A DNA stretch of 6,469 nt, taken from CAXDRM01 sp963991775 (GTDB taxonomy: Bacteria; Pseudomonadota; Alphaproteobacteria; Rickettsiales; JABIRX01). The translations under genes and the position numbers were made by a program. This document shows positions 1-5,230 of this stretch, in pieces (positions within the stretch are counted from its first letter, which is position 1; every line of letters begins with the position of its first letter). Under the pieces are notes generated by a model. That model was not told the origin of the DNA. It did no database searches and saw nothing but the letters and a program-made list of their open reading frames with translations. The stretch lies in NCBI GenBank assembly GCA_963991775.1, contig CAXDRM010000080.1, positions 1 to 6,469 of the forward strand, written 5' to 3'.

Positions 1-1
1 A

Positions 2-226
2 ATCTGGCAACAAAATGATATGACAAAAAATGTATTTCCCTTTCTAAAAAACTTTGAAAGAGATATAAAAAAAATTCATAATGATATGAAAAAAATTAGA
101 ATTCTGAGAAATAGGATTTTTCATTTTGAGAATTTGTATAAAACAAATCTAAGCAATGCATTAAACGAAATAAATTTCTATATATATGGAATCTCGGGAC
201 TACATTTACAAGAATTCTTAAACTAA
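2..226 (+). CDS. Abi-like (HEPN-type) protein, C-terminal fragment cut by window edge
   Basis: The frame is open from the left edge (reading I-W-Q-Q-N-D before the first Met at 20) to the TAA at 224-226, so this is the end of a longer gene and the Met at 20 is unlikely to be the start. The visible 74 residues contain a Trp, then an FP pair, a charged helix, and the motif L-R-N-R-I-F-H-F-E, with Arg encoded at 107-109 and His at 122-124. That order (W, FP, then RNRxxH near the C-terminus) is what I know from Abi-like/Abi_2 proteins, whose RNxxxH motif belongs to the HEPN RNase superfamily. Members act in phage abortive infection or toxin systems, presumably as RNases. The usual second His of an HHE motif is Phe here. 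The assignment rests on a short fragment; the RNxxxH motif is seen, the function is inferred. Confidence 0.6.
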   Translation: MWQQNDMTKNVFPFLKNFERDIKKIHNDMKKIRILRNRIFHFENLYKTNLSNALNEINFYIYGISGLHLQEFLN

Positions 227-256
227 AATTATAAGCTACTATTTTTGAAAAAAGCG

Positions 257-264
257 TATATTAT
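257..264 (+). promoter_or_regulatory. Possible -10 region for the tRNA-Val gene
   Basis: The sequence TATATTAT lies 15 nt before the first base of the tRNA and contains two overlapping -10-like hexamers (TATATT, TATTAT). A start near 270-272 would give a short tRNA leader. No convincing -35 hexamer lies 16-18 bp upstream; the nearby TTGAAA at 245-250 is too close. In such AT-rich DNA this match could be chance. Confidence 0.3.
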
Positions 265-279
265 CCTTTAACCCTTTTT

Positions 280-356
280 GGGCGGTTAGCTCAGTTGGTT
301 AGAGCGCTACGTTGACATCGTAGAGGTCGGATGTTCGAATCATCTATCGCCCACCA
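280..356 (+). tRNA. tRNA-Val (anticodon GAC)
   Basis: A complete 77-nt cloverleaf with an encoded CCA end. The acceptor arms GGGCGGT (280-286) and ATCGCCC (346-352) pair over 7 bp with one G-U. The D stem is GCTC (289-292) with GAGC (302-305). The anticodon stem CTACG (307-311)/CGTAG (319-323) closes the loop TTGACAT with anticodon GAC at 314-316, which reads Val codons GUC and GUU. The T stem GGATG (329-333)/CATCT (341-345) closes the loop TTCGAAT. The discriminator is A353 and CCA is at 354-356. All invariant features expected of an elongator tRNA are present, so it looks functional. It lies on the strand opposite to the operon on its right. Confidence 0.97.
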
Positions 357-363
357 TTCTCTT

Positions 364-469
364 TATTTTTGCTAAATTGGCACATCTTTTTCCAAATCTT
401 GCACTCATTTACCAGCGCGCAAACTTCGCGCTTCGATTAGAAAAAATCTGCACCAATTTAGCAAAAATA
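364..469. repeat. 106-bp imperfect palindrome with perfect 17-bp outer arms
   Basis: The arms at 364-380 and 453-469 (left arm TATTTTTGCTAAATTGG) are exact reverse complements. Pairing continues inward in the same register without gaps for 20 more positions (381-400 against 433-452), of which I count 12 matched, giving 29 of 37 overall. The centre holds a second small hairpin, AGCGCG (414-419)/CGCGCT (427-432), with a 7-nt loop. It starts 8 nt after the tRNA and ends 75 nt before the stop codon of the last minus-strand gene. No open reading frame of note is inside. A T-run precedes the left arm, but neither strand has a T-tract right after the stem, so it is not a standard intrinsic terminator. 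It could be a MITE-like or dispersed palindromic element, or an RNA structure separating convergent transcripts. Confidence 0.75.
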
Positions 470-544
470 CTTACAGCATCAAAATTCATAATATGAAAAA
501 AAATTAGCTAAAACTATAAATAAAGCTGTGATCTACTATGACAT
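470..544. other. AT-rich spacer after the last operon gene
   Basis: These 75 nt between the palindrome and the stop codon of the binding-protein gene contain no gene that I can see. They hold A-runs, a short TTCATA/TATGAA inverted repeat (484-496) and a TTAGCTAA self-complementary octamer (503-510). On the minus strand the latter is followed by a T-run, a very weak terminator candidate for the operon. Confidence 0.4.
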
Positions 545-1414
545 CTAAAAATCAGGTTGATTTGCTGGAGTAAAAAGTGGCTTACCTAAACGAGCCACAC
601 CAAATTCAGCAATAATTTTTTGCGCTCTCTCACTTTGTAAATAGCTGTAAAATTCTTGGGTCTCTTTGCTAGGATTAATATTTAAAAAACCAAAGCAAGG
701 ATTTAATAATAATTCACTACCCATAATTAGCACCTGTAAATTCTCAAAATGCATACTATTGGAAAGCCAAGTGCCCCAATCAGTAATAGTATAAAGCTTA
801 TTACGATCTGCATAAATCAACGCCTCTTTAGGAAAAACATTACGCGTTGCATACCAATTTGGAATATCCTGCCAAGGCTGATAACCAACTATGCGCCAAA
901 TGTTTTTTTCTTTAGTATTAGTTGCGGAATCATCATTACGACTAATAAAAGTTGGCTCACCTAAAGCATCACTATATGATTTAATTTTACGGAATGCTAA
1001 AGGTGCAGAATCATGTTCACTAATAGCAGCAGGATTATGCTTTGGCCCTACAATGATAAAATGATCATTAAAAATTACTTTATAATTTGTAGCCCAACCT
1101 TCCTTATAGGCTTTTTTTGCCTGATCTCTTTCATATACTAAAGCAATATCAATAACTCCATTTTTAAGCTGCTCAAGAGTACGCGGACTCACATCCTGAT
1201 ACCAAGCTATAGAAAAATCTTTATCAAAATGGCGAATAAAATCCTCAGATAAGACCCTTAAAATGCCAGTTGGACCAGCGCCACCATTTCCAATACGAAT
1301 TTTAATATTATCTTGATGCTCACCGTAAATTTCTTTTGGCTCACTACTAACCGAAAGAGTACTAGCCCATAAATTAAAACTAAAAAAAAGAAAAATAACT
1401 AGATAACGCAACAT
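545..1414 (-). CDS. TupA-like periplasmic substrate-binding protein
   Basis: A 289-residue exported protein. A short basic start and hydrophobic stretch (residues 3-17, ending W-A-S) form a signal peptide. The body resembles the tungstate-binding TupA/PBP-like family: I-R-I-G-N-G-G-A-G-P-T-G (39-50) at the first ligand loop, a helix and a G-V-I-D-I-A-L strand (86-92), N-D-H-F-I-I-V-G-P (116-124), S-R-N-D-D-S-A-T-N-T-K-E (158-169), W-Y (187-188) and Y-T-I-T-D-W-G-T-W (208-216). Classic TupA has a Thr/Ser-rich TTTS motif in the first loop and S-G-T in the second; here these are GGAGPTG and SAT, so the ligand may not be tungstate. No ABC permease or ATPase gene lies in the window. It follows SDR 2 after 41 nt, with no clear Shine-Dalgarno, and is probably the last gene of the operon. 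Family is fairly sure, substrate unknown. Confidence 0.8.
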   Translation of the reverse strand: MLRYLVIFLFFSFNLWASTLSVSSEPKEIYGEHQDNIKIRIGNGGAGPTGILRVLSEDFIRHFDKDFSIAWYQDVSPRTLEQLKNGVIDIALVYERDQAKKAYKEGWATNYKVIFNDHFIIVGPKHNPAAISEHDSAPLAFRKIKSYSDALGEPTFISRNDDSATNTKEKNIWRIVGYQPWQDIPNWYATRNVFPKEALIYADRNKLYTITDWGTWLSNSMHFENLQVLIMGSELLLNPCFGFLNINPSKETQEFYSYLQSERAQKIIAEFGVARLGKPLFTPANQPDF

Positions 1415-1455
1415 AAATACAACCGTAGATTGCTGCTGATTGTCCTAAGATTATC

Positions 1456-2184
1456 CTAATAGTCAATAATTTTACCATCCCAGGCAAAAATCTTACCACT
1501 ATGCTGTACTGTTACTTTAGTTATAACCTCCAATAATTTTTGTGCAGAAAATTCAGGCGTAAAAAGCTTATCAGCTTTCACATTACTACTAAAAGGCTGA
1601 GATAATTTTGTTGCTACAGTACCAGGGTGCAAACCTATTACTATGGCTTGCTTCTTAGTACGAGAAAACTCAATAGCAATATTTTTAAGTAACATATTTA
1701 AAGCAGCCTTGGCAGCACGATAAGAATGCCAACCACCAAGATGATTATCCGAAATACTTCCTACCCGAGCTGACAAAGCAGCTAACACTGAGGCTTGATC
1801 TCTTTTAATAAATTTTTGCAGATGTTTGATGATTAAAGCTGGCGCTAAACTATTAATCTGCATGGCTTTAGCAAAATTATCAGTATTTAAATCAGCAAGT
1901 TTTTTCTCTGGAAATAAACCCTGCTCATCATGTAGAATACCTAAAGCAATAAAAATAAGAGAAAAATGCAAATCATCAGGCAAAACATTTTCTAGCTCAC
2001 CTAATGCTGTCTCATCTAATGGATCAAGCTGATGATTTATGATTCTTGGATCATCATGATTATCTGGTAATGACCTGTTAAAACAATGAAATTCTTTTAT
2101 CGTAGTATCTGTCAGTAATTGCTTAAGAATTGCACCTCCTATACCACCGCTTGAACCAAATATGGCAATTTTTTTATCTGGCAT
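1456..2184 (-). CDS. SDR-family oxidoreductase 2 (C-factor-like)
   Basis: A cytoplasmic NAD(P)-dependent short-chain dehydrogenase of 242 residues, the usual size. Visible motifs: the Rossmann loop G-S-S-G-G-I-G (10-16), N111, the catalytic Ser138 in L-S-A-R-V-G-S, Y155-R-A-A-K159 (catalytic Tyr and Lys), and H-P-G-T-V (186-190) after the core. The A-R-V-G-S-I-S-D-N, Y-R-A-A-K-A-A-L-N and L-H-P-G-T pattern is that of C-factor/CsgA-like SDRs, which also occur in CFA-synthase clusters. Its start overlaps the end of SDR 1 by 11 nt, with no clear Shine-Dalgarno, pointing to translational coupling. All catalytic residues are present, so it should be active. The substrate is unknown; a carbonyl or hydroxyl on a lipid-derived compound is an inference from context. 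Confidence 0.9.
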   Translation of the reverse strand: MPDKKIAIFGSSGGIGGAILKQLLTDTTIKEFHCFNRSLPDNHDDPRIINHQLDPLDETALGELENVLPDDLHFSLIFIALGILHDEQGLFPEKKLADLNTDNFAKAMQINSLAPALIIKHLQKFIKRDQASVLAALSARVGSISDNHLGGWHSYRAAKAALNMLLKNIAIEFSRTKKQAIVIGLHPGTVATKLSQPFSSNVKADKLFTPEFSAQKLLEVITKVTVQHSGKIFAWDGKIIDY

Positions 2185-2929
2185 ATTTCATTAACCAAAA
2201 ATAAATACGGCAAGGTAAAATACGCAACAATCTAATAAACACAGTAAATCTTTTAGGAAAATCTAAACAAAAACATTTACCCGGTAAAAATTTTGCAATG
2301 CGTTCTGCTGCCTCTTCCGGAGTAATAATAAAAGGCATTGGAAAATCATTTTTCGCAGTCAGCTCTGTTGCGACAAAACCTGGACAAATTAACTTAATAT
2401 CAAGATCAGATGCTTGATGCTCAGCACGCAAACTTTCAGCTAGATTATTTAATGCTGCTTTAGTTGCCCCATAAGGCTGGCTATTTGGTAAGCCTCGATA
2501 ACCAGCTACGCTAGAACATAAAACTAGCTGCCCAAATTTTTGCTCTTTAAAAAATGGTATTGCTAAATGTGCAATATGCAAAGCTCCAACAAAATTAATT
2601 TGTGCAATTTGCTTAACCACAGAAATATCATGCTCTTCCAATTTACCTGGATTATAAATACCGGCCATAAATATAATACTATCTAGCTGCTTATAAGTAA
2701 CTTTAATGGCTTTAAAAACATCCTGCGCTTTTTGATAATCAGTTATATCTAAAGGATAAAGAGCATGTTGCCCATCATGTAAAGTTTTTTGCACCTCTTC
2801 TAACTTGCTAGCATTACGCGCAGAGATAATAACATTTGTACCAACAGAACTTAGCTGCTTAGCAAGCGCTGCACCAATGCCACTACTTGCTCCAATAATC
2901 CAAATATTTTTTCCTTTAAGCTGCTGCAT
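2174..2929 (-). CDS. SDR-family oxidoreductase 1 (classical type)
   Basis: A 251-residue classical short-chain dehydrogenase. The cofactor loop is G-A-S-S-G-I-G (13-19). S-A-R (36-38) after the second strand is of the kind often seen with NADP(H). D-I-T-D (61-64), M-A-G (88-90, in place of NNAG), N112, catalytic Ser140 in C-S-S-V-A-G, Y153-G-A-T-K157 and P-G (183-184) complete the set. After residue 220 the chain departs from the short classical form with a basic/hydrophobic tail (K-R-F-T-V-F-I-R-L-L-R-I-L-P, then F-W-L-M), which could attach it to the inner membrane. The start codon lies 5 nt after the tandem TAA TAA stop of the lipoprotein gene and has no Shine-Dalgarno of its own. A role in reducing or oxidising acyl-chain products is inferred from its neighbours. 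Confidence 0.9.
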   Translation of the reverse strand: MQQLKGKNIWIIGASSGIGAALAKQLSSVGTNVIISARNASKLEEVQKTLHDGQHALYPLDITDYQKAQDVFKAIKVTYKQLDSIIFMAGIYNPGKLEEHDISVVKQIAQINFVGALHIAHLAIPFFKEQKFGQLVLCSSVAGYRGLPNSQPYGATKAALNNLAESLRAEHQASDLDIKLICPGFVATELTAKNDFPMPFIITPEEAAERIAKFLPGKCFCLDFPKRFTVFIRLLRILPCRIYFWLMKYAR

Positions 2930-2934
2930 AGTTA

Positions 2935-3471
2935 TTATTTTTGTTTTTGCATAAAAATTGTTAATTCAGCCACTGTAAAACCAAATTTTTTCATATAAGA
3001 GCGGTTGATCAATACATCATCATTCATTAACCACATCCAATCATCAAATTTAATCCGGTAAGTTGTATCACCAACAGGCAAATCCATCATATAATGCCAT
3101 CTTACTGCATCACCTGCTTGATCACCTTTTGCGACATTTAAAATATCATCAGCACGACCTTCATATTTATCATCAGCTATTTTAGTAATTTTCCAGATAC
3201 GCTTTTGATTCTCCCCATCATAATAATGAAATTTTTCATTCAGAATTCCTTGCGTTTCCGTTGGCCAACTACCTTGCATAACAATATCAAATTTGCGAAT
3301 CACGCGACCTTTACGATCCTGTACGATACCCCAAGCTTTAATATCACCGGTAAAGAATTCTTTAATGTCTAATTTAGGGTTATTATCTTTATATAATTCC
3401 ACCTTATTTTTACCACAGTTACTAAGCATCATTACCATTATCAATAGAGTTAATATTTTTATTTGTTGCAT
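2935..3471 (-). CDS. DUF3833-family lipoprotein
   Basis: A 178-residue envelope lipoprotein. The start at 3471 was chosen because AGGAGG lies 6 nt ahead of it and the protein then begins directly with a signal peptide ending in the lipobox L-S-N-C (Cys19). A Met 15 codons upstream has no such site and would bury the signal peptide. After Cys19 come L-D-I-K-E-F-F-T-G, A-W-G-I-V-Q-D-R-K-G, then F-H-Y-Y-D-G-E, Y-E-G-R-A-D-D, W-H-Y-M-M-D-L-P-V and D-D-W-M-W-L-M-N, the pattern I recognise as DUF3833, including its near-invariant aromatic and acidic residues. No biochemical function is established for the family as far as I know; it recurs next to CFA-family synthases and chalcone-isomerase-like proteins. 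Its 5' end overlaps the transporter gene by 50 nt. Lipid anchoring by Cys19 is predicted; Asn at +2-1 and Gly at +2 do not suggest inner-membrane retention. Confidence 0.88.
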   Translation of the reverse strand: MQQIKILTLLIMVMMLSNCGKNKVELYKDNNPKLDIKEFFTGDIKAWGIVQDRKGRVIRKFDIVMQGSWPTETQGILNEKFHYYDGENQKRIWKITKIADDKYEGRADDILNVAKGDQAGDAVRWHYMMDLPVGDTTYRIKFDDWMWLMNDDVLINRSYMKKFGFTVAELTIFMQKQK

Positions 3472-4708
3472 ATTGCACCTCCTGTTTAAAAAATTTATGA
3501 AGTAAAAATATAGCAAGCAGTTTAAAAAATACTGGCACCAAACTATATGCTATTTTTAACACATTAAGCGCCTGCTCACTATTTGTTTGCCCTGGTCGAT
3601 AACCAAAAAATTCAATCACTGGAAACAGCAGAAATACCGATACTGCCAGGGCTAATTTTAACAAAAAAGTAAATAAAGAAAATTCTGTAGTGATAGTTTC
3701 CGACTTAGTATGATCAGCAATTATTGCAGAAGGTAAACTAAGCTCTGCACCAAATACTGCACCTGTTGCAAAACATATTAATAAAAATGAGTTAGCATCT
3801 CCAGGCTTAATAAAATATACCAGACTAAAAAATAACACTGCTACTAACATTGAAATTTTCCAGCAAGTAATTTTACCAACATGCTCAGAAATTTGTTGCC
3901 AAATCGGCATAGCTAAAATCGCTGCTAGAAAATAACTTAGTAAAAATAAACCCACCCTATCTGGTAGTTGCAAATAATCTTTGATGTAAAACATCACCAA
4001 GCTTGCTGCAATAGTTGAAGCTATAATTGATAAGAAAAAAATCAAATATAATTTTTTATTTATAGTTTTAAGAAACTCTCCAAGCTTAAACTTAAAGCCG
4101 TCCTTTTGTGGTGCATAGCTTACATTTCTTAACCAAAATAGATAAAAGATACTGTAGCAAATTACTAAAACTATTAGGAAGCTATATGAAAATTTACTAT
4201 AAGCCTGTAAGGCAGAAAATTTACCAGTAAAATAAGTAAGTAAAATTATAGTCAAAATTAAACCGCCTGAGGCAAAAGCTTCACGATATAACGCTATCTT
4301 AGTTTTATCATTATAATCAGGGCTCCAAGCCGCGCCTAAACTAATTAGATTAATAGCAATAATACTAAAGCCTGTATTAGCCAAAAACACTGATAATAAG
4401 AACCAAAATTTAAGTGCAGGCTCATAGGGGTTAAATAATGCTACAAAACCTAAAGCTAAGAGCACAACCCCTATAGCAAATATAGTAATTATATTATGAC
4501 GATATTTATCGGTAAAATAACCAATCAAAGGATCTTGCAACGCATCAATAATACGTAGAGCTAATAAAAATGTCGCAATTAAAGTAAGTGAAATATCAAA
4601 GTTACTTGCGTAAAATTCTGGTGCAAAAATATAAAGAGGCATACCTACAAAAGCCGCGGGAATAGCACCTAAAGAATAAAAAATGAGATTTTGTTTATTA
4701 ACTAACAT
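3422..4708 (-). CDS. MFS transporter of the GPH (MelB-like, MFS_2) type
   Basis: A 428-residue inner-membrane protein with about 12 hydrophobic segments, the normal size for the glycoside-pentoside-hexuronide:cation symporter family. The diagnostic motif is R-I-I-D-A-L-Q-D-P-L-I-G-Y (52-64); its two Asp, at 55 and 59, match in position the cation-binding Asp55 and Asp59 of MelB, so Na+ or H+ coupling is likely. A-L-Y-R-E-A-F (139-145) and A-I-I-A-D-H (328-333) are other family landmarks. The C-terminal tail is short and polar. The ATG directly follows the TAG stop of the preceding gene with no recognisable Shine-Dalgarno. Although the family is named for sugars, it also includes eukaryotic MFSD2A, a lysophospholipid transporter. 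In this lipid gene context, transport of a lipid or lipid precursor is a reasonable but unproven idea. Confidence 0.88.
   Translation of the reverse strand: MLVNKQNLIFYSLGAIPAAFVGMPLYIFAPEFYASNFDISLTLIATFLLALRIIDALQDPLIGYFTDKYRHNIITIFAIGVVLLALGFVALFNPYEPALKFWFLLSVFLANTGFSIIAINLISLGAAWSPDYNDKTKIALYREAFASGGLILTIILLTYFTGKFSALQAYSKFSYSFLIVLVICYSIFYLFWLRNVSYAPQKDGFKFKLGEFLKTINKKLYLIFFLSIIASTIAASLVMFYIKDYLQLPDRVGLFLLSYFLAAILAMPIWQQISEHVGKITCWKISMLVAVLFFSLVYFIKPGDANSFLLICFATGAVFGAELSLPSAIIADHTKSETITTEFSLFTFLLKLALAVSVFLLFPVIEFFGYRPGQTNSEQALNVLKIAYSLVPVFFKLLAIFLLHKFFKQEVQYATNKNINSIDNGNDA
3478..3483 (-). promoter_or_regulatory. Shine-Dalgarno AGGAGG that fixes the DUF3833 start
   Basis: A perfect AGGAGG on the minus strand, 6 nt before the ATG at 3471-3469 and inside the 3' end of the transporter gene. 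It is one of only two strong ribosome binding sites in the operon and argues for independent translation initiation of the lipoprotein. Confidence 0.85.
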
Positions 4709-5230
4709 CTAACTTTGACCAAGTAATTTTTTGGTTAATTTTGGTTTACTGGTATTTTCACCAAGCCATATAGCAAAAAATCGTTTGGCTAATTCTGCAT
4801 CTTTAATATCTGCTATTAATTTTTCATCTTTGATCAAGATAAGACGCCCCTTATATTTAATGCCATAAATACTATCATTTTTAGCTACATCAGGTATCAC
4901 CTTAGTAAGCTTTCGCTCCCAACTTTCTAGCTGTTCTTCACTAAATTCAGCCTGGCGTTTAATCTCTTTAAGCGAAGCCTCGACAATATCTTCTTTGCTA
5001 ATGGCAAATTTATAAGTAAGTCTTAAAATAAAAGGCTGCTCAAAATCAAACTCTGCATTAGCTGCATATAATTCTGCTTTATAAATTGGCCAAAATAAAA
5101 ATTTTAAAGTGGCACTACCAACATTAACTGGCTCTTTAACATATTGGGTACTGAGCTGTGAGGGAAAAGCAAAGCTATGTTGAAAATTAATTAGACATAA
5201 AAATGTAAGTAAGAATATTTTTTTAAACAT
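4709..5230 (-). CDS. Chalcone-isomerase-like periplasmic protein (Chalcone_3 type)
   Basis: A 173-residue exported protein. Residues 1-21 are a signal peptide (K-K, a hydrophobic core, S-F-A before the likely cut). The mature part shows V-G-S-A-T-L-K-F-L-F-W-P-I-Y-K-A-E-L-Y (37-55), P-F-I-L-R-L-T-Y (66-73), A-S-L-K-E-I-K-R-Q (85-93), W-E-R-K-L (104-108), I-P-D-V (112-115), F-F-A-I-W-L-G (151-157) and a closing L-L-G (169-171). This is the bacterial chalcone-isomerase-like fold family (PF16036 in my recollection), which is not involved in flavonoid synthesis; the fold is related to fatty-acid-binding chalcone-isomerase-like proteins, which suggests acyl-chain binding in the periplasm. The start overlaps the end of the upstream CFA-like gene by 8 nt (ATGTTTAA), so it is translationally coupled. 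The lipid link is inference. Confidence 0.85.
   Translation of the reverse strand: MFKKIFLLTFLCLINFQHSFAFPSQLSTQYVKEPVNVGSATLKFLFWPIYKAELYAANAEFDFEQPFILRLTYKFAISKEDIVEASLKEIKRQAEFSEEQLESWERKLTKVIPDVAKNDSIYGIKYKGRLILIKDEKLIADIKDAELAKRFFAIWLGENTSKPKLTKKLLGQS

Noticed and set aside
364..469. The palindrome as a standard intrinsic terminator for the tRNA or operon
   Set aside because: The stem is far longer than usual and no T-tract follows it on either strand.
481..507. Near-repeat of 71-99 (AAAATTCATAAT then ATATGAAAAAA and ATTAG) suggesting a second Abi gene remnant
   Set aside because: The likeness is confined to about 27 nt of A/T-only-like, low-complexity sequence; the flanks share nothing, so chance is the simpler reading.
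527..543. TGTGA-like half-sites resembling a CRP site
   Set aside because: The spacing is one base too long, the second half is TGACA rather than TCACA, and it lies downstream of an operon rather than ahead of a gene.
749..964. Plus-strand open frame of 71 codons
   Set aside because: It lies inside the binding-protein gene on the other strand, has no family likeness and no ribosome binding site.
1441..1460. Short direct repeat TCCTAA-N5-TCCTAA between SDR 2 and the binding-protein gene
   Set aside because: Two 6-nt copies, one overlapping the stop codon of SDR 2, are too little to call an operator or repeat.
1826..2032. Plus-strand open frame of 68 codons
   Set aside because: It is the antisense of the SDR 2 gene; its composition (Ser/Lys rich) is that of a shadow frame.
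3293..3505. Plus-strand open frame of 70 codons
   Set aside because: It is antisense to the DUF3833 gene and the transporter end, both of which are firmly supported.
3472..3516. Fifteen-residue N-terminal extension of the DUF3833 protein from a Met at 3516
   Set aside because: No Shine-Dalgarno is seen for it, it would hide the signal peptide, and AGGAGG is ideally placed for the ATG at 3471.
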